Source: Alteribacter keqinensis (GTDB lineage Bacteria > Bacillota > Bacilli > Bacillales > Salisediminibacteriaceae). From it: 64,000 nt of DNA. The position numbers and the translations under genes are program-made. The stretch is from assembly GCF_003710255.1 (NCBI RefSeq), contig NZ_RHIB01000005.1, positions 1 through 64,000 on the forward strand. The letters are read 5' to 3'. The notes below the pieces were generated by a model. The model was not told where the DNA came from, ran no database searches, and saw only the letters and a program-made list of their open reading frames with translations. Shown here piece by piece: positions 11,078 through 19,984 of this stretch. Each line of letters begins with the position of its first letter. Position 1 is the first letter of the stretch.

Positions 11078-11848
11078 TTAATGTGTATTGTTTTTTTCGT
11101 ATATTTCACGAAGCCCCTTAAGAGAAAGGAGAGGATCTACATGATCGATAACCGGTGTCTCATGAGCAATAAGTTCACAGAGTCCCCCGGTAGCTACCAC
11201 CTTCACACCCGGCTTTGCCTGCTTTTTCATCTGGCTGACAATTCCTTCAACCTGGCCTGTATAGCCGTAGATAATACCCGCCTGCATTGCATGAACCGTA
11301 TTTTTCCCAATAATGCCGTTCGGTTTGCTAAGTTCTATTCTCGGTAATTTCGAGGCATGGGTATATAGAGCTTCCGTTGCAATTTTTATTCCCGGTGCAA
11401 TCGCGCCACCTACATAATGAGCATGTTCATTTACATAGCAGAATGTTGTTGCCGTGCCGAAGTCCACGATGATGAGAGGACTTCCATATTCCATCATTCC
11501 CCCCACAGCATTGGCAATACGGTCAGAGCCGACTTCTCTGGGGTTATCATATTTTATGTTTAATCCCGTTTTAATCCCCGGGCCGATCACCTGAGGCGTG
11601 ACATTAATGTAATCCCGGCACATCTGGTTGATCGCATACATGACTGTAGGGGCTACGGAACTCATCATTGCACCGGTGATATCCTTAAACGCCAGACCAG
11701 CCTGGGCAAAAAGGGCGCCCGTAAGCATCGCGTATTCATCAGAAGTTTTCCCCGGGTCAGTCCCGATTCGCCAGTGGTGCTTAAGCTCACGGTTATCGTA
11801 CACACCGATAGCAACGTTCGTATTTCCAACATCGAGTATAAGAAGCAC
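11078..11848 (-). CDS. coaX: type III pantothenate kinase
   Basis: Phosphorylates pantothenate in the first committed step of coenzyme A synthesis; the type III form is insensitive to CoA feedback. It has 256 residues. The ASKHA-fold phosphate motif DVGNTN is at the N-terminus, [11 protein letters not shown] and DFGTATTF are in the middle, and GGAIAPGI is present. Located between ftsH and hslO as in other Bacillaceae. Confidence 0.96.
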   Translation of the reverse strand: MLLILDVGNTNVAIGVYDNRELKHHWRIGTDPGKTSDEYAMLTGALFAQAGLAFKDITGAMMSSVAPTVMYAINQMCRDYINVTPQVIGPGIKTGLNIKYDNPREVGSDRIANAVGGMMEYGSPLIIVDFGTATTFCYVNEHAHYVGGAIAPGIKIATEALYTHASKLPRIELSKPNGIIGKNTVHAMQAGIIYGYTGQVEGIVSQMKKQAKPGVKVVATGGLCELIAHETPVIDHVDPLLSLKGLREIYEKNNTH

Positions 11849-11884
11849 GTTGACACTCCCTCCTTTCAGTCATTCACAACAGAC

Positions 11885-11928
11885 GAAAAGGGTCTCCTGA
11901 AAGGTCTTCTCGACTACCTTTCAGGACA
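11885..11928 (-). terminator. hairpin between ftsH and coaX
   Basis: Arms CCTGAAAGGT (896-905 of 11 kb) and ACCTTTCAGG (916-925) are followed on the minus strand by CTCCTGAGACCCTTTT-like sequence with only a short T run. It would attenuate or end the ftsH transcript before coaX. Confidence 0.6.
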
Positions 11929-11944
11929 CCCCCTTTAAAAACAA

Positions 11945-13990
11945 TTACTTGTTATCTTTATCGTCTTTTTCTTTATTGTCATCAAAAGGTTTTTCAACCT
12001 GGTCGTCAAGGTAACTGCGTCGAGGAGCTTCCTCGTTGCTATCTTCACGATCCGGATTTTCTTCACCTTTTTTACTTTGAATGTTCACTTTCGGCTCATC
12101 GTCTGATTCACCGTTAAGTTTTTTTGCCATGTGGTGACCTTCCGGCATTTTCCCTTCTTCAACAAGGGACTTGATTTGCTCTGCATCAAGTGTTTCATAC
12201 TCAAGAAGCATTTGGGCAACAAGCTCAAGTTTATCCTTATTGTCAACAAGGATTTGACGGCAACGCTCATAGGATTCCTTGATGATGCGCTGAATTTCCA
12301 TGTCAATCTCATGGGCAATGGCGTCACTGTAGTTCGGCTCATTGTTAATGTCTTTGCCAAGGAATACTTCACCTTGAGGCTGACCGAACTGAAGCGGTCC
12401 GAGCTTTTCACTCATACCGTATTCAGTAACCATTTTGCGGGCAATAGCTGTGGCACGCTGGAAGTCATTATGCGCTCCGGTACTTACTTCTCCGAACATC
12501 ACTTCCTCTGCCACACGTCCGCCTAAAAGACCAACAATCTTATCAAGAAGCTCAGGCTTCGTCATAAAGTAACGGTCTTCTTTCGGAAGCATCATCGCAT
12601 ATCCGCCCGCCTGACCACGAGGTACAATTGTAACCTTGTGGACCATGTCGGCACTTTCAAGCTTCACACCGACAACCGTATGGCCGGCTTCGTGGTGAGC
12701 TACAATACCACGTTCTTTTTTGGAAATAACACGGCTCTTCTTCGAGGGACCGGCAATAACACGGTCAATCGCTTCTTCAACCGATTCCATATCAATTTTC
12801 TCTTTATCCGAACGGGCAGCAACGAGGGCCGCTTCGTTCAGCAGGTTCTCCAAATCTGCTCCGGAGAAGCCTGGAGTACGGTAGGCAATCGTCTTAAGAT
12901 TTACGTCATCAGCCAGCGGCTTATTTCTGGCATGAACCTCAAGAACCTGCTCACGCCCGATAACATCCGGACGCCCTACCATGATCTGACGGTCAAAACG
13001 TCCCGGACGAAGAAGGGCTGGATCCAGAATATCCGCACGGTTCGTTGCAGCAATAAGGATAATTCCTTCGTTCGCACCAAATCCGTCCATTTCAACGAGA
13101 AGTTGGTTAAGCGTCTGCTCACGCTCATCGTGCCCGCCGCCAAGACCAGCTCCACGACGTCGTCCCACTGCATCAATCTCATCAATGAAGATGATACACG
13201 GAGAATTTTTCTTCGCATTTTCAAACAGGTCACGTACACGGGATGCACCGACACCGACAAACATCTCAACAAAGTCGGAACCACTGATCGAGAAGAATGG
13301 CACGCCGGCCTCTCCTGCAACAGCACGGGCAAGTAACGTTTTACCGGTACCCGGTGGTCCCACTAAGAGAACACCTTTTGGAATTCTGGCACCGATTTGA
13401 GAGAATTTGCGAGGGTCTTTAAGGAAGTCAACAACTTCGACAAGCTCCTGCTTTTCCTCTTCAGCACCGGCTACATCTTTAAAGCGGGCTTTCTTTTTAT
13501 CTTCACTGTACAGCTTCGCCTTACTTTTACCAAAGTTCATCACTCGGCTGCCGCCGCCCTGTGCCTGGCTCAGTAAAAAGAAGAACAGGATAAAGATAAT
13601 GATAAACGGAATAATGGCCGTAAAGACCGTCACCCATCCACTCGGCTCTTCAGCCTCCTGGAACTGAACAGAGTCTGCCTGGTTTACAAGGGTCACTACC
13701 TGACCGATCATCTCCGGTGTATCAGGAACATTAACGATAAATGAAGCACCTTCCTCAGGCTCTTCTTCGTCGTCCGTTGCACCAGGGACTAAATTCCCAC
13801 GCAGAATATATACGTCTCCCCCCGGCTGGGCAGTGACATTTTCAATTTGACCATTTTCTAAGTACTCCTGGAACTCATTAAACGTAATCTCTTCGGTGCC
13901 ATCAGGCTCACCATTAAAGAGGCTTACAATTCCTACAATGACCAGGAAAATCAATAAATAAAAGATCGTATTACGAAAAATCCGATTCAT
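11945..13990 (-). CDS. ftsH: ATP-dependent zinc metalloprotease FtsH
   Basis: Membrane-anchored AAA+ protease that degrades unassembled membrane proteins and regulators and is needed for sporulation and stress survival in Bacillus. It has 681 residues. Membrane segments are at about 8-24 and 121-141 flanking an extracytoplasmic domain. Walker A GPPGTGKT is at 211-218, Walker B IFIDEID follows, and the zinc site HEAGH is at 433-437. The C-terminal tail from about 610 is unusually long, charged and Asp/Glu/Lys-rich. The start has a strong GGAGGAGG ribosome site, and a candidate promoter lies just upstream. Confidence 0.98.
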   Translation of the reverse strand: MNRIFRNTIFYLLIFLVIVGIVSLFNGEPDGTEEITFNEFQEYLENGQIENVTAQPGGDVYILRGNLVPGATDDEEEPEEGASFIVNVPDTPEMIGQVVTLVNQADSVQFQEAEEPSGWVTVFTAIIPFIIIFILFFFLLSQAQGGGSRVMNFGKSKAKLYSEDKKKARFKDVAGAEEEKQELVEVVDFLKDPRKFSQIGARIPKGVLLVGPPGTGKTLLARAVAGEAGVPFFSISGSDFVEMFVGVGASRVRDLFENAKKNSPCIIFIDEIDAVGRRRGAGLGGGHDEREQTLNQLLVEMDGFGANEGIILIAATNRADILDPALLRPGRFDRQIMVGRPDVIGREQVLEVHARNKPLADDVNLKTIAYRTPGFSGADLENLLNEAALVAARSDKEKIDMESVEEAIDRVIAGPSKKSRVISKKERGIVAHHEAGHTVVGVKLESADMVHKVTIVPRGQAGGYAMMLPKEDRYFMTKPELLDKIVGLLGGRVAEEVMFGEVSTGAHNDFQRATAIARKMVTEYGMSEKLGPLQFGQPQGEVFLGKDINNEPNYSDAIAHEIDMEIQRIIKESYERCRQILVDNKDKLELVAQMLLEYETLDAEQIKSLVEEGKMPEGHHMAKKLNGESDDEPKVNIQSKKGEENPDREDSNEEAPRRSYLDDQVEKPFDDNKEKDDKDNK

Positions 13991-14026
13991 TGTTTACCTC
14001 CTCCCGCGTACAAGTACACTTAAAAT

Positions 14027-14056
14027 ATAGTACCATACAACCATCCTTCATCACAA
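14027..14056 (-). promoter_or_regulatory. candidate sigma-A promoter of ftsH
   Basis: On the minus strand TTGTGA is followed after 18 nt by TACTAT, about 37 nt upstream of the ftsH ATG. It is a moderate match only. Confidence 0.45.
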
Positions 14057-14060
14057 TGAA

Positions 14061-14600
14061 TTAACCCTGGTATATTTCCGGCTTCAAAATGCCGATAAAC
14101 GGGAGGTTGCGGTAGCGTTCTGCATAGTCCAGGCCGTATCCGACTACAAATTCGTCGGGCACTGAAAATCCTGCTACGTCCGGCACAAGATCCACTTTAC
14201 GCCCTTCAGGCTTATCCAGAAGCGTGACAATCTTAACTGTTTTTGCTTTACGGTATTTAAACAGCTCAACAAGGTAGCTGAGAGTCAGCCCGCTGTCGAT
14301 AATATCTTCAAGGATCAGAACGTCACGGCCTTCTACAGAAGTATTAAGGTCCTTTACAATCTTAACTTCCCCTGATGAGACCATTTCATTACCGTAACTT
14401 GAAACGTCCATCAGATCGAGCTCTACATGTGTGTCGATCTTTTTAATGAGGTCTCCCATAAATGGAAGGGATCCTTTAAGAACACCTACGACAAGAGGAA
14501 AACGCCCCTCATATTCTTCTGTTAACTGCCTGCCAAGCTCTGCTACTTTTTCCTGAATCTCTTCCTCGGAAATCAAAACTGACTGAATATCATCTCTCAT
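14061..14600 (-). CDS. hpt: hypoxanthine phosphoribosyltransferase
   Basis: Salvages hypoxanthine and guanine to IMP and GMP with PRPP. It has 179 residues. The PRPP-binding signature is [18 protein letters not shown] and the flexible loop region is MDVSSYGN. It lies between tilS and ftsH, the conserved Bacillus order, where HprT is also reported to interact with TilS and FtsH. The AGGAGG ribosome site stands 13 nt from the ATG, a little far. Confidence 0.96.
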   Translation of the reverse strand: MRDDIQSVLISEEEIQEKVAELGRQLTEEYEGRFPLVVGVLKGSLPFMGDLIKKIDTHVELDLMDVSSYGNEMVSSGEVKIVKDLNTSVEGRDVLILEDIIDSGLTLSYLVELFKYRKAKTVKIVTLLDKPEGRKVDLVPDVAGFSVPDEFVVGYGLDYAERYRNLPFIGILKPEIYQG

Positions 14601-14700
14601 AATGTACGATAAGCCTCCTAGAGTATAGTCCGAACTTTTTCCATATCACAGACAACGATTATGTACCCCAAGTAAAAGAAAAGGGATATCCCTTCATTAC

Positions 14701-16122
14701 TTATGTCACTTCCCTAAAAGAATCGTCGTCTAACTCGCATTCCAAATAAAGCATCTTATCTTTTTTTGGCAGTGCACTCCCGGTTTCCGTATGCACAATG
14801 CCGGGAACCCAGATAATCCGGTCCTCCCTGTCCGTAACAACCGGCCAGCTGTCGCGAAGATGGCGGGGGACTTTTTTATTAATAAAGAGGTCCTTCAGCT
14901 TTTTTGTTCCTGTCATCCCTTTTGGAACCACACGGTCACCGTTTTTTCTTGTACGTACCGTCAAGGGCAGTGGAAGGTGGCCCGGGTCGCTTTTAAATAC
15001 CCAGAGACTCCCGGATCCGGCTCTGTCGTTTTCTTGAACAGACGCCTTTATCTTGCCCCTTTTGAAGGTAACCATGCCCGGAACAGGCAATTGTTCATCA
15101 ACTTTATCCCCCTCTGTTTCCTTCGTATCTCTTTCTGTTGAAAAAAGACATACATCGTAGGATCTCTCAACAAAAAGATCCCCCGGAAAGTCAAGGTGAC
15201 CGGAAGGGTTTGCCTGTACAAGCAGATCAATAAACACCTTTCTATGTATACTCAATGCCTGTACGCGAATATTGTCAATGGAAAGATAGTTTAATATTAG
15301 ATGAAAGGCCCTTCTTTGTAAAGGGATGGGCATGTCCAGAAATGCTTTCACAGATATCATGATGCTCTTTTTTGTCCGTTCGGTAATCACGCCGGAAAGT
15401 TTCTCTTCCGCAAGTCCCGTTAAATAGGAATCATCTTCATGAAGCCACTCACTTTGACTCTGAAAACGCTGGTGAACATTTGGATTTTCCTCCTTAAAGA
15501 AAGGAAGAACCTGCTTTCTGAACCGGTTCCTTGTATACTTATCCTCCTCATTGCTATGATCTGTACGGTATGGAATCCCGTTTTCTTCACAATAAAGAAG
15601 GATATCGTCTTTACTTACATTTAGAAAAGGCCGGATCAGCTTCCCTCCTCCAAGACTGCGGGTGACTGGGATTCCGCCGAGTCCCGAACCAGCTCCCCGG
15701 ACCTGCCTCATTACCATCGTTTCGATCTGGTCATCGCCATGGTGTCCCGTTGCCAGCACATCGGCCTTAAAGCGTGCGATCATCCGCTCAAAAAAATAAT
15801 AACGGCACTCCCTCGCAGCTTCCTGCACGGAGCAGCTGTGTTCATCTATATAATTTTTTACATTCAGCTTTTCAGTAACGCACTCAATCCCAAACTCGAC
15901 GCACATCGCTTTTACAAAAGTCATATCCTCTACGGAGTCGGAGCCCCTCAGGCCATGTTCACCATGAAGAGCAACGAGACGAAGATTCCACACCCTTCTT
16001 TTTTCAAGTAAATAATGAAGGAGTGCGATGCTGTCAGGACCGCCGGATACAGCAATAAGCACAGTGTTTCCCTCTTGAATCAGACGGTGCCTCTGGATAA
16101 ATTGATCAACGGTTCGTTTCAT
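14701..16122 (-). CDS. tilS: tRNA(Ile)-lysidine synthetase
   Basis: Essential enzyme that ligates lysine to C34 of the CAU-anticodon tRNA-Ile so that it reads AUA. The N-terminal PP-loop ATPase motif SGGPDS is at about 26-31 and is followed by the TilS substrate-binding and C-terminal domains, 473 residues in all. The chosen ATG overlaps the end of the upstream ThrE-family gene by 17 nt. A TTG four codons upstream with AAAGGGG before it is an alternative start. Normal neighbour of hpt. Confidence 0.95.
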   Translation of the reverse strand: MKRTVDQFIQRHRLIQEGNTVLIAVSGGPDSIALLHYLLEKRRVWNLRLVALHGEHGLRGSDSVEDMTFVKAMCVEFGIECVTEKLNVKNYIDEHSCSVQEAARECRYYFFERMIARFKADVLATGHHGDDQIETMVMRQVRGAGSGLGGIPVTRSLGGGKLIRPFLNVSKDDILLYCEENGIPYRTDHSNEEDKYTRNRFRKQVLPFFKEENPNVHQRFQSQSEWLHEDDSYLTGLAEEKLSGVITERTKKSIMISVKAFLDMPIPLQRRAFHLILNYLSIDNIRVQALSIHRKVFIDLLVQANPSGHLDFPGDLFVERSYDVCLFSTERDTKETEGDKVDEQLPVPGMVTFKRGKIKASVQENDRAGSGSLWVFKSDPGHLPLPLTVRTRKNGDRVVPKGMTGTKKLKDLFINKKVPRHLRDSWPVVTDREDRIIWVPGIVHTETGSALPKKDKMLYLECELDDDSFREVT

Positions 16123-16552
16123 AACGGTGACCAATCCCCTTTCCAAATGAAAATACGGCAAGAGCAAAAACAAGCCCTGCTGCAATGGCACCTGCTCTCA
16201 GCATTGTTTCAACTCCGTACTCAAGCCCTGTGAGATACTCACCATCTACAAACGCAAGCATGGTGAAATACGCACGGCTTCCCGGTACGAGAGGAAGAAT
16301 ACCTGGAATAGCAAGGGTTGTAACAGGAATCCTCACATAACGCGCAAGGAAATGGGAGATTAATGCGGCTGTTAAAGATGCCAGAGCCGTTGAAAATACA
16401 GGAGACGCATCAAAATAAAGGCCGGCACTTAAAATCGTATAAGCAACCACTCCGATCCCCCCGCCTAACAAAAGGGCCCGTTTAGGTACGCTGAAAATAA
16501 CGCCGAAACCGATCGTTGCAATAAAACAAATAATAAGTTCAATAATAAACAA
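16106..16552 (-). CDS. threonine/serine exporter family protein, short subunit (YjjB/ThrE_2-like)
   Basis: A 148-residue membrane protein with about four or five hydrophobic helices, including FIIELIICFIATIGFGVIF, and the family segment IPGILPLVPGSRAYF. It matches the C-terminal half (ThrE_2) of the threonine/serine exporter family, which in many bacteria is a separate gene paired with a larger YjjP-like partner, here the gene 17 nt upstream. In E. coli the YjjPB pair is implicated in succinate export, so the substrate is uncertain. The pair is not between tilS and yabT in B. subtilis. Confidence 0.85.
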   Translation of the reverse strand: MFIIELIICFIATIGFGVIFSVPKRALLLGGGIGVVAYTILSAGLYFDASPVFSTALASLTAALISHFLARYVRIPVTTLAIPGILPLVPGSRAYFTMLAFVDGEYLTGLEYGVETMLRAGAIAAGLVFALAVFSFGKGIGHRYETNR

Positions 16553-16569
16553 AAGTCCCGCCCCTTTCG

Positions 16570-17325
16570 TCAGAGAAATAAGGAGATTGCAAATGCGACA
16601 CCGCTCGCAATGGATAACGATGTGAGCAGAGCCTCAGATCCTCTGCTCACCCCGGCAACCAGGTCACCGGACATCAGGTCCCTTACGGCGTTGGTCAATG
16701 GAACCCCTGGAACAAGGGGCATCAGTGAGCCGATCACAATTTGATTGATATTATCTCCCACTCCGAAAAAAACAAGGGCAATGGCGGCCGTTCCGCCAAT
16801 AAAGGCAGCCATAAACTCAGCGGCAAACCTCACTTTTAAATACCGTTCAAATTCTACAACCGTCACACTTGTGAGGATTGCAGCAATAAATGCAGGAAGC
16901 AGATCGGGCCAGTCCCCTCCAAATAAAAATGAAAAACCGCTGCCGGCTATCCCTGCACTCAGATGGATAAGCCATAACGGGTAAGGAACCGGTGCTTTGG
17001 CAATCTCAATAAGTTTCACCTCTGCTGTCTCCACATCGAGTTGTCCGTTAACAAACTCTCTCGAGACCTGGTTCACTTCGGTCACTTTGTTTAAGTCCTG
17101 AAGCCTGTCGTCAACACGGACCATCTGCATATGGTCGTCTTTCCCCTCTTCCTCAAAAGAAAGAAAAATACCAGTAGTGGTGGCAAAACAGTGCACATTT
17201 TTCATTGTCGCTGCCTTTGCCATCCGCTCTAACGTTTCTTCTACCCGGTATGTCTCTGCACCGTACGTGAGCATGATTTCACCGGCCAAAAGGCAGATAT
17301 CCATGACCTTGTCCGATTTCCCCAT
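16570..17325 (-). CDS. threonine/serine exporter family protein, long subunit (YjjP/ThrE-like)
   Basis: A 251-residue protein with a cytoplasmic N-terminal domain of about 115 residues and about five C-terminal membrane helices. The family pattern includes MLTYGAETYRVEETL near the N-terminus and SLMPLVPGVPLTNAVRDL near the C-terminus. It is the partner of the short subunit just downstream and probably forms one transporter with it. The substrate (threonine, serine or a dicarboxylate) cannot be decided. It begins about 40 nt after the yabT stop, so it may be read with the sporulation-linked yabS-yabT genes. Confidence 0.87.
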   Translation of the reverse strand: MGKSDKVMDICLLAGEIMLTYGAETYRVEETLERMAKAATMKNVHCFATTTGIFLSFEEEGKDDHMQMVRVDDRLQDLNKVTEVNQVSREFVNGQLDVETAEVKLIEIAKAPVPYPLWLIHLSAGIAGSGFSFLFGGDWPDLLPAFIAAILTSVTVVEFERYLKVRFAAEFMAAFIGGTAAIALVFFGVGDNINQIVIGSLMPLVPGVPLTNAVRDLMSGDLVAGVSRGSEALLTSLSIASGVAFAISLFL

Positions 17326-17365
17326 GGTTTGCCTCCTCGTCCTTACGCCTTCACTTCGTTCTCCG

Positions 17366-18379
17366 CTACATCATTTGTCCAAATAAGTATAGAACATAAG
17401 CGAGAAGAAGGAAAGAGGCTACAAGGACCGTTTCCAATACACCTGAGGAGCGCTTTTTCTCTTTTTGTACCTGTCGTTTATATGACTTGCGGTTCACGAG
17501 CGGTTTTCTTACAGACGGCGCAATTACTTTCCCTGAGCCGGGATGTACTTCCTGCCTGGTGGAAAAATGTGTTCGGCCGATCACCTCCGCAAGCTCCCTT
17601 CGCATATGAAGAGCATCCCGGTAGTGTCCGCCAAGGGCCTTTGTAATAATCGGCACATAAGGTTTGAGCCCCGGCTTCTGCTCAGCCCTGCTCACAAGAA
17701 GCTTGAGGTTATCCTTATCTGACCGTTCAAACCTTGAAGGATAGCCAGAGTTGATCATGATCATTCCTACGGAGAACAGGTCATAGGATGGCTCCGCTTT
17801 TCTGCTGCCCAGTCCCCAGTAGCCACGGTCAAAAAACTCCGTATACTCCTTGACTGACCGTCCCATCTTGGTAGTTCCTCCTACATCAAACCACCTTACT
17901 CTTAGGGGTGGACCTGTAACGAGAAGGTTCTCCGGTTTTAAGTCTCCAAACGTCCACCCTGCACGGTGGAGGCGGTCTAGATCACCAAGAAGCTGGACTC
18001 CGATGATCCCGGTCCATTCTCCTCCTCTGTTCCTTAAAAAGGGAAGCACCTCTTCTCCTTTCAGGTACTCCATTACATAAAAAGGGTACGTACCTGAAGG
18101 TGTAACAACATCATCCACATCGATGAGAGAAGGCCCAAGGTGATCTCCTTGGACCTTTGAAAAGTGCTTTAATACATTTACTTCCGACGTAATGGACATG
18201 GCATCCCGCCCCACCTTAAGTGCGGCCGGCCCCTCTTTTGTCTCGGTCAGATAAACTGTCCCTGTGGCGCCCCATCCCAGTTCTCTTATAATCTTATACC
18301 GGTTTTTGTGCCACCTTCCGTTCACGTTCTGTTCCGGATACAGTTTACATCCCTGTTTCTTCGAGATCGGTTCTCTCAT
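17366..18379 (-). CDS. yabT: serine/threonine protein kinase YabT
   Basis: Hanks-type kinase of 337 residues with a C-terminal membrane segment (LVASFLLLAYVLYLF). In B. subtilis YabT is a sporulation kinase activated by DNA and phosphorylates RecA and AbrB. Here the glycine loop is GWGATGTVYL and the ATP lysine is in AALKVG. The catalytic loop reads FGDLKPENLL and the metal loop FDVGG, so the usual HRD and DFG triplets are altered although the key aspartates remain. A basic stretch (KRQVQKEKKR) before the membrane segment could bind DNA. ATG at 18379 has GAGG before it. It overlaps the end of yabS by 35 nt. Confidence 0.92.
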   Translation of the reverse strand: MREPISKKQGCKLYPEQNVNGRWHKNRYKIIRELGWGATGTVYLTETKEGPAALKVGRDAMSITSEVNVLKHFSKVQGDHLGPSLIDVDDVVTPSGTYPFYVMEYLKGEEVLPFLRNRGGEWTGIIGVQLLGDLDRLHRAGWTFGDLKPENLLVTGPPLRVRWFDVGGTTKMGRSVKEYTEFFDRGYWGLGSRKAEPSYDLFSVGMIMINSGYPSRFERSDKDNLKLLVSRAEQKPGLKPYVPIITKALGGHYRDALHMRRELAEVIGRTHFSTRQEVHPGSGKVIAPSVRKPLVNRKSYKRQVQKEKKRSSGVLETVLVASFLLLAYVLYLFGQMM

Positions 18380-19082
18380 CTCGTTCGACCTCACTTCTGT
18401 CCATACGCTTATAGAAGATATGAAGAGCTTCCTGAAGCGCCGGTCCTGTCGGTGTCAGTCCGCCAGGCGTAAGCTTTTTAAACACACCTGAAAGGGAGTC
18501 CAGGTGCGGGGTCCACCCTAACCGTTTCTCTACGTCTTTTCGTTTTCCCGGGAACGAATAGAGAGAAAATTGGTTAGCCCCTGTACGGGACCGTAAACTT
18601 ACGCTCAAGTCAATTAACGCTTCCTGCACCATCGGCAGCTTCTTTGTCATACTTGCACTCGTATCGACTAATATCAGCACTTCAAGGTCCATCGTTTCAC
18701 CAAGGTCATCAACCACTTCAACTACCTGTCCCCTCTTGGCAGGCGATAAGTCTTCCAATTCATGTGCTTCACCAAGAATCTGCTGAAGCTCTTTATTTAC
18801 CACCCCTTGTATCGTCTGTGTCATTGCTTTTCTCGTAACCATCTGTACCGTCTGGGAGAGCTGCTTTGCATACACAATCTGGCTGATCCCTCCACCGGAG
18901 GAAGCGATCTGCTCGACTTCATTTAAACCGTGCTCACCGCTTCGGGATTCTTCCACAATCCCGATTACATTAATGGTAATGCCCTGCTCCTTAGCCAGAG
19001 CAGCAATCGCAACAGGGTCTTCACCTGCATTTGAGCATCCGTCCGTTAACAACAATACCTGCCTGAGCGTACCTTTCTTCAT
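18345..19082 (-). CDS. yabS: VWA-domain protein YabS
   Basis: A 245-residue protein with von Willebrand factor A features: VLLLTDGCSNAGED at the N-terminus and a MIDAS-like VDTSASM near residue 145. The function is unknown in B. subtilis, where yabS is sporulation-expressed and paired with yabT. Here the two genes overlap, so translation is probably coupled. The ATG at 19082 follows GGAGGGG at ideal spacing, better than the ORF start five codons upstream. Confidence 0.9.
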   Translation of the reverse strand: MKKGTLRQVLLLTDGCSNAGEDPVAIAALAKEQGITINVIGIVEESRSGEHGLNEVEQIASSGGGISQIVYAKQLSQTVQMVTRKAMTQTIQGVVNKELQQILGEAHELEDLSPAKRGQVVEVVDDLGETMDLEVLILVDTSASMTKKLPMVQEALIDLSVSLRSRTGANQFSLYSFPGKRKDVEKRLGWTPHLDSLSGVFKKLTPGGLTPTGPALQEALHIFYKRMDRSEVERDERTDLEETGM

Positions 19083-19361
19083 TTCTTTCCCCTCCAAATG
19101 ATAAAACTAGTATCATCATTTACAAGATTGAAAGAGAATATACAAAGAAAGGCGGAATCGAGCGGTCAGACCTGTCATGCGTTGTATTGGGGCCGTCTCC
19201 CCTCAATGCCTTAACCGATTACACTCGCCAGATAGATCAGGGGGATTACTCTCACTGTCCCTATTACCAGTTCCCCGGGTGGTCCGACCGGCCAAATCAC
19301 AAAAAGGCGGTACGTTCCTGATGCAATCAGCTGAATGAACCTGGACTTTACATTCAGGAAG

Positions 19362-19505
19362 TTATCCTTCACAGACAAAGCACTCTCCCACCCGGGGTAA
19401 ACCGAAAGTGATTTTTTGCCCGCAGTCGAAACACTTAAACTTTTCGCAGGAGCAGCGTTGGCAAACACCGCATACGTCCGGAAAGCAAACACCCTGATCA
19501 ACCAT
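19362..19505 (-). CDS. possible 47-residue cysteine-rich (zinc-ribbon-like) protein
   Basis: This frame reads MVDQGVCFPDVCGVC and so on, with nine cysteines in the pattern C-x4-C-x2-C-x2-C-x-C-x4-C-x2-C-x13-C-x2-C, ending CFVCEG-stop. Such CxxC pairs are typical of zinc ribbons and are improbable by chance. The ATG lacks a clear ribosome site. A good GGAGGTGG site stands upstream of an ATG in another frame at 19540, which opens a 109-residue ORF over the same DNA. A frameshift joining the two is possible, or the gene is decaying. I do not recognise a family. It lies between yabS and spoIIE. Confidence 0.4.
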   Translation of the reverse strand: MVDQGVCFPDVCGVCQRCSCEKFKCFDCGQKITFGLPRVGECFVCEG

Positions 19506-19628
19506 TCTCGCAAAGTTAGGAACATGTTGGATTTATCCATACTTTCTTCCACCTCCGAAGGTTTGTCCGCCTTTTGACGGTAAAGCCGTTTGCTTACTTA
19601 CGATTATCCTTTCTGAATTAATACGGGA

Positions 19629-19740
19629 TACCATGAATCCTCAGGGACTTATCATTGATTTTTCCGGTATATCATGAATCCCCAGTGACTTATCATGATT
19701 CTCCCGATTTATTTCCAAAGCATTTATCATGAATCCTGAT
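19629..19740. repeat. phased short direct repeats, locus 2 (core TATCATGAATCC)
   Basis: The core TATCATGAATCC or a close variant starts at 19629, 19650, 19670, 19691 and 19725. The first four are 20-21 bp apart with unrelated spacers. The rest of the yabS-spoIIE gap (19741-19984) shows no further feature I can support. Confidence 0.7.
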
Positions 19741-19984
19741 ACATATCTATGAAGTTTTCGTCTTGCTTTTCGGGAGTGATTTCTTCAAAATCATTCTGTG
19801 CTCCTGGGTCAGCCGGCTGCCCCCGGCTCCCTTGGGACCTTAATTTGAAAGACTCTCTCCCTTATAAACGTGAACGGGGATGATCCAGCTAGCCTTTATC
19901 CAGCCTTTTCTCCATGTACACGCCTCACCTCCCGTTTAGAATGTACCCCCTTTTTTCGCTTACTCTTTATTGGCTCGCATCCGA

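Noticed and set aside
19211-19540. 109-residue frame after a good ribosome site between yabS and spoIIE
   Set aside because: Composition is not protein-like after the first 20 residues and the cysteine-rich pattern is in another frame; kept only as context for the possible small protein.
19629-19740. CRISPR array
   Set aside because: The repeated core is only about 12 bp and spacers about 9 bp; no cas genes are present. The same holds for the arrays at 38.1, 49.4 and 54.9 kb.
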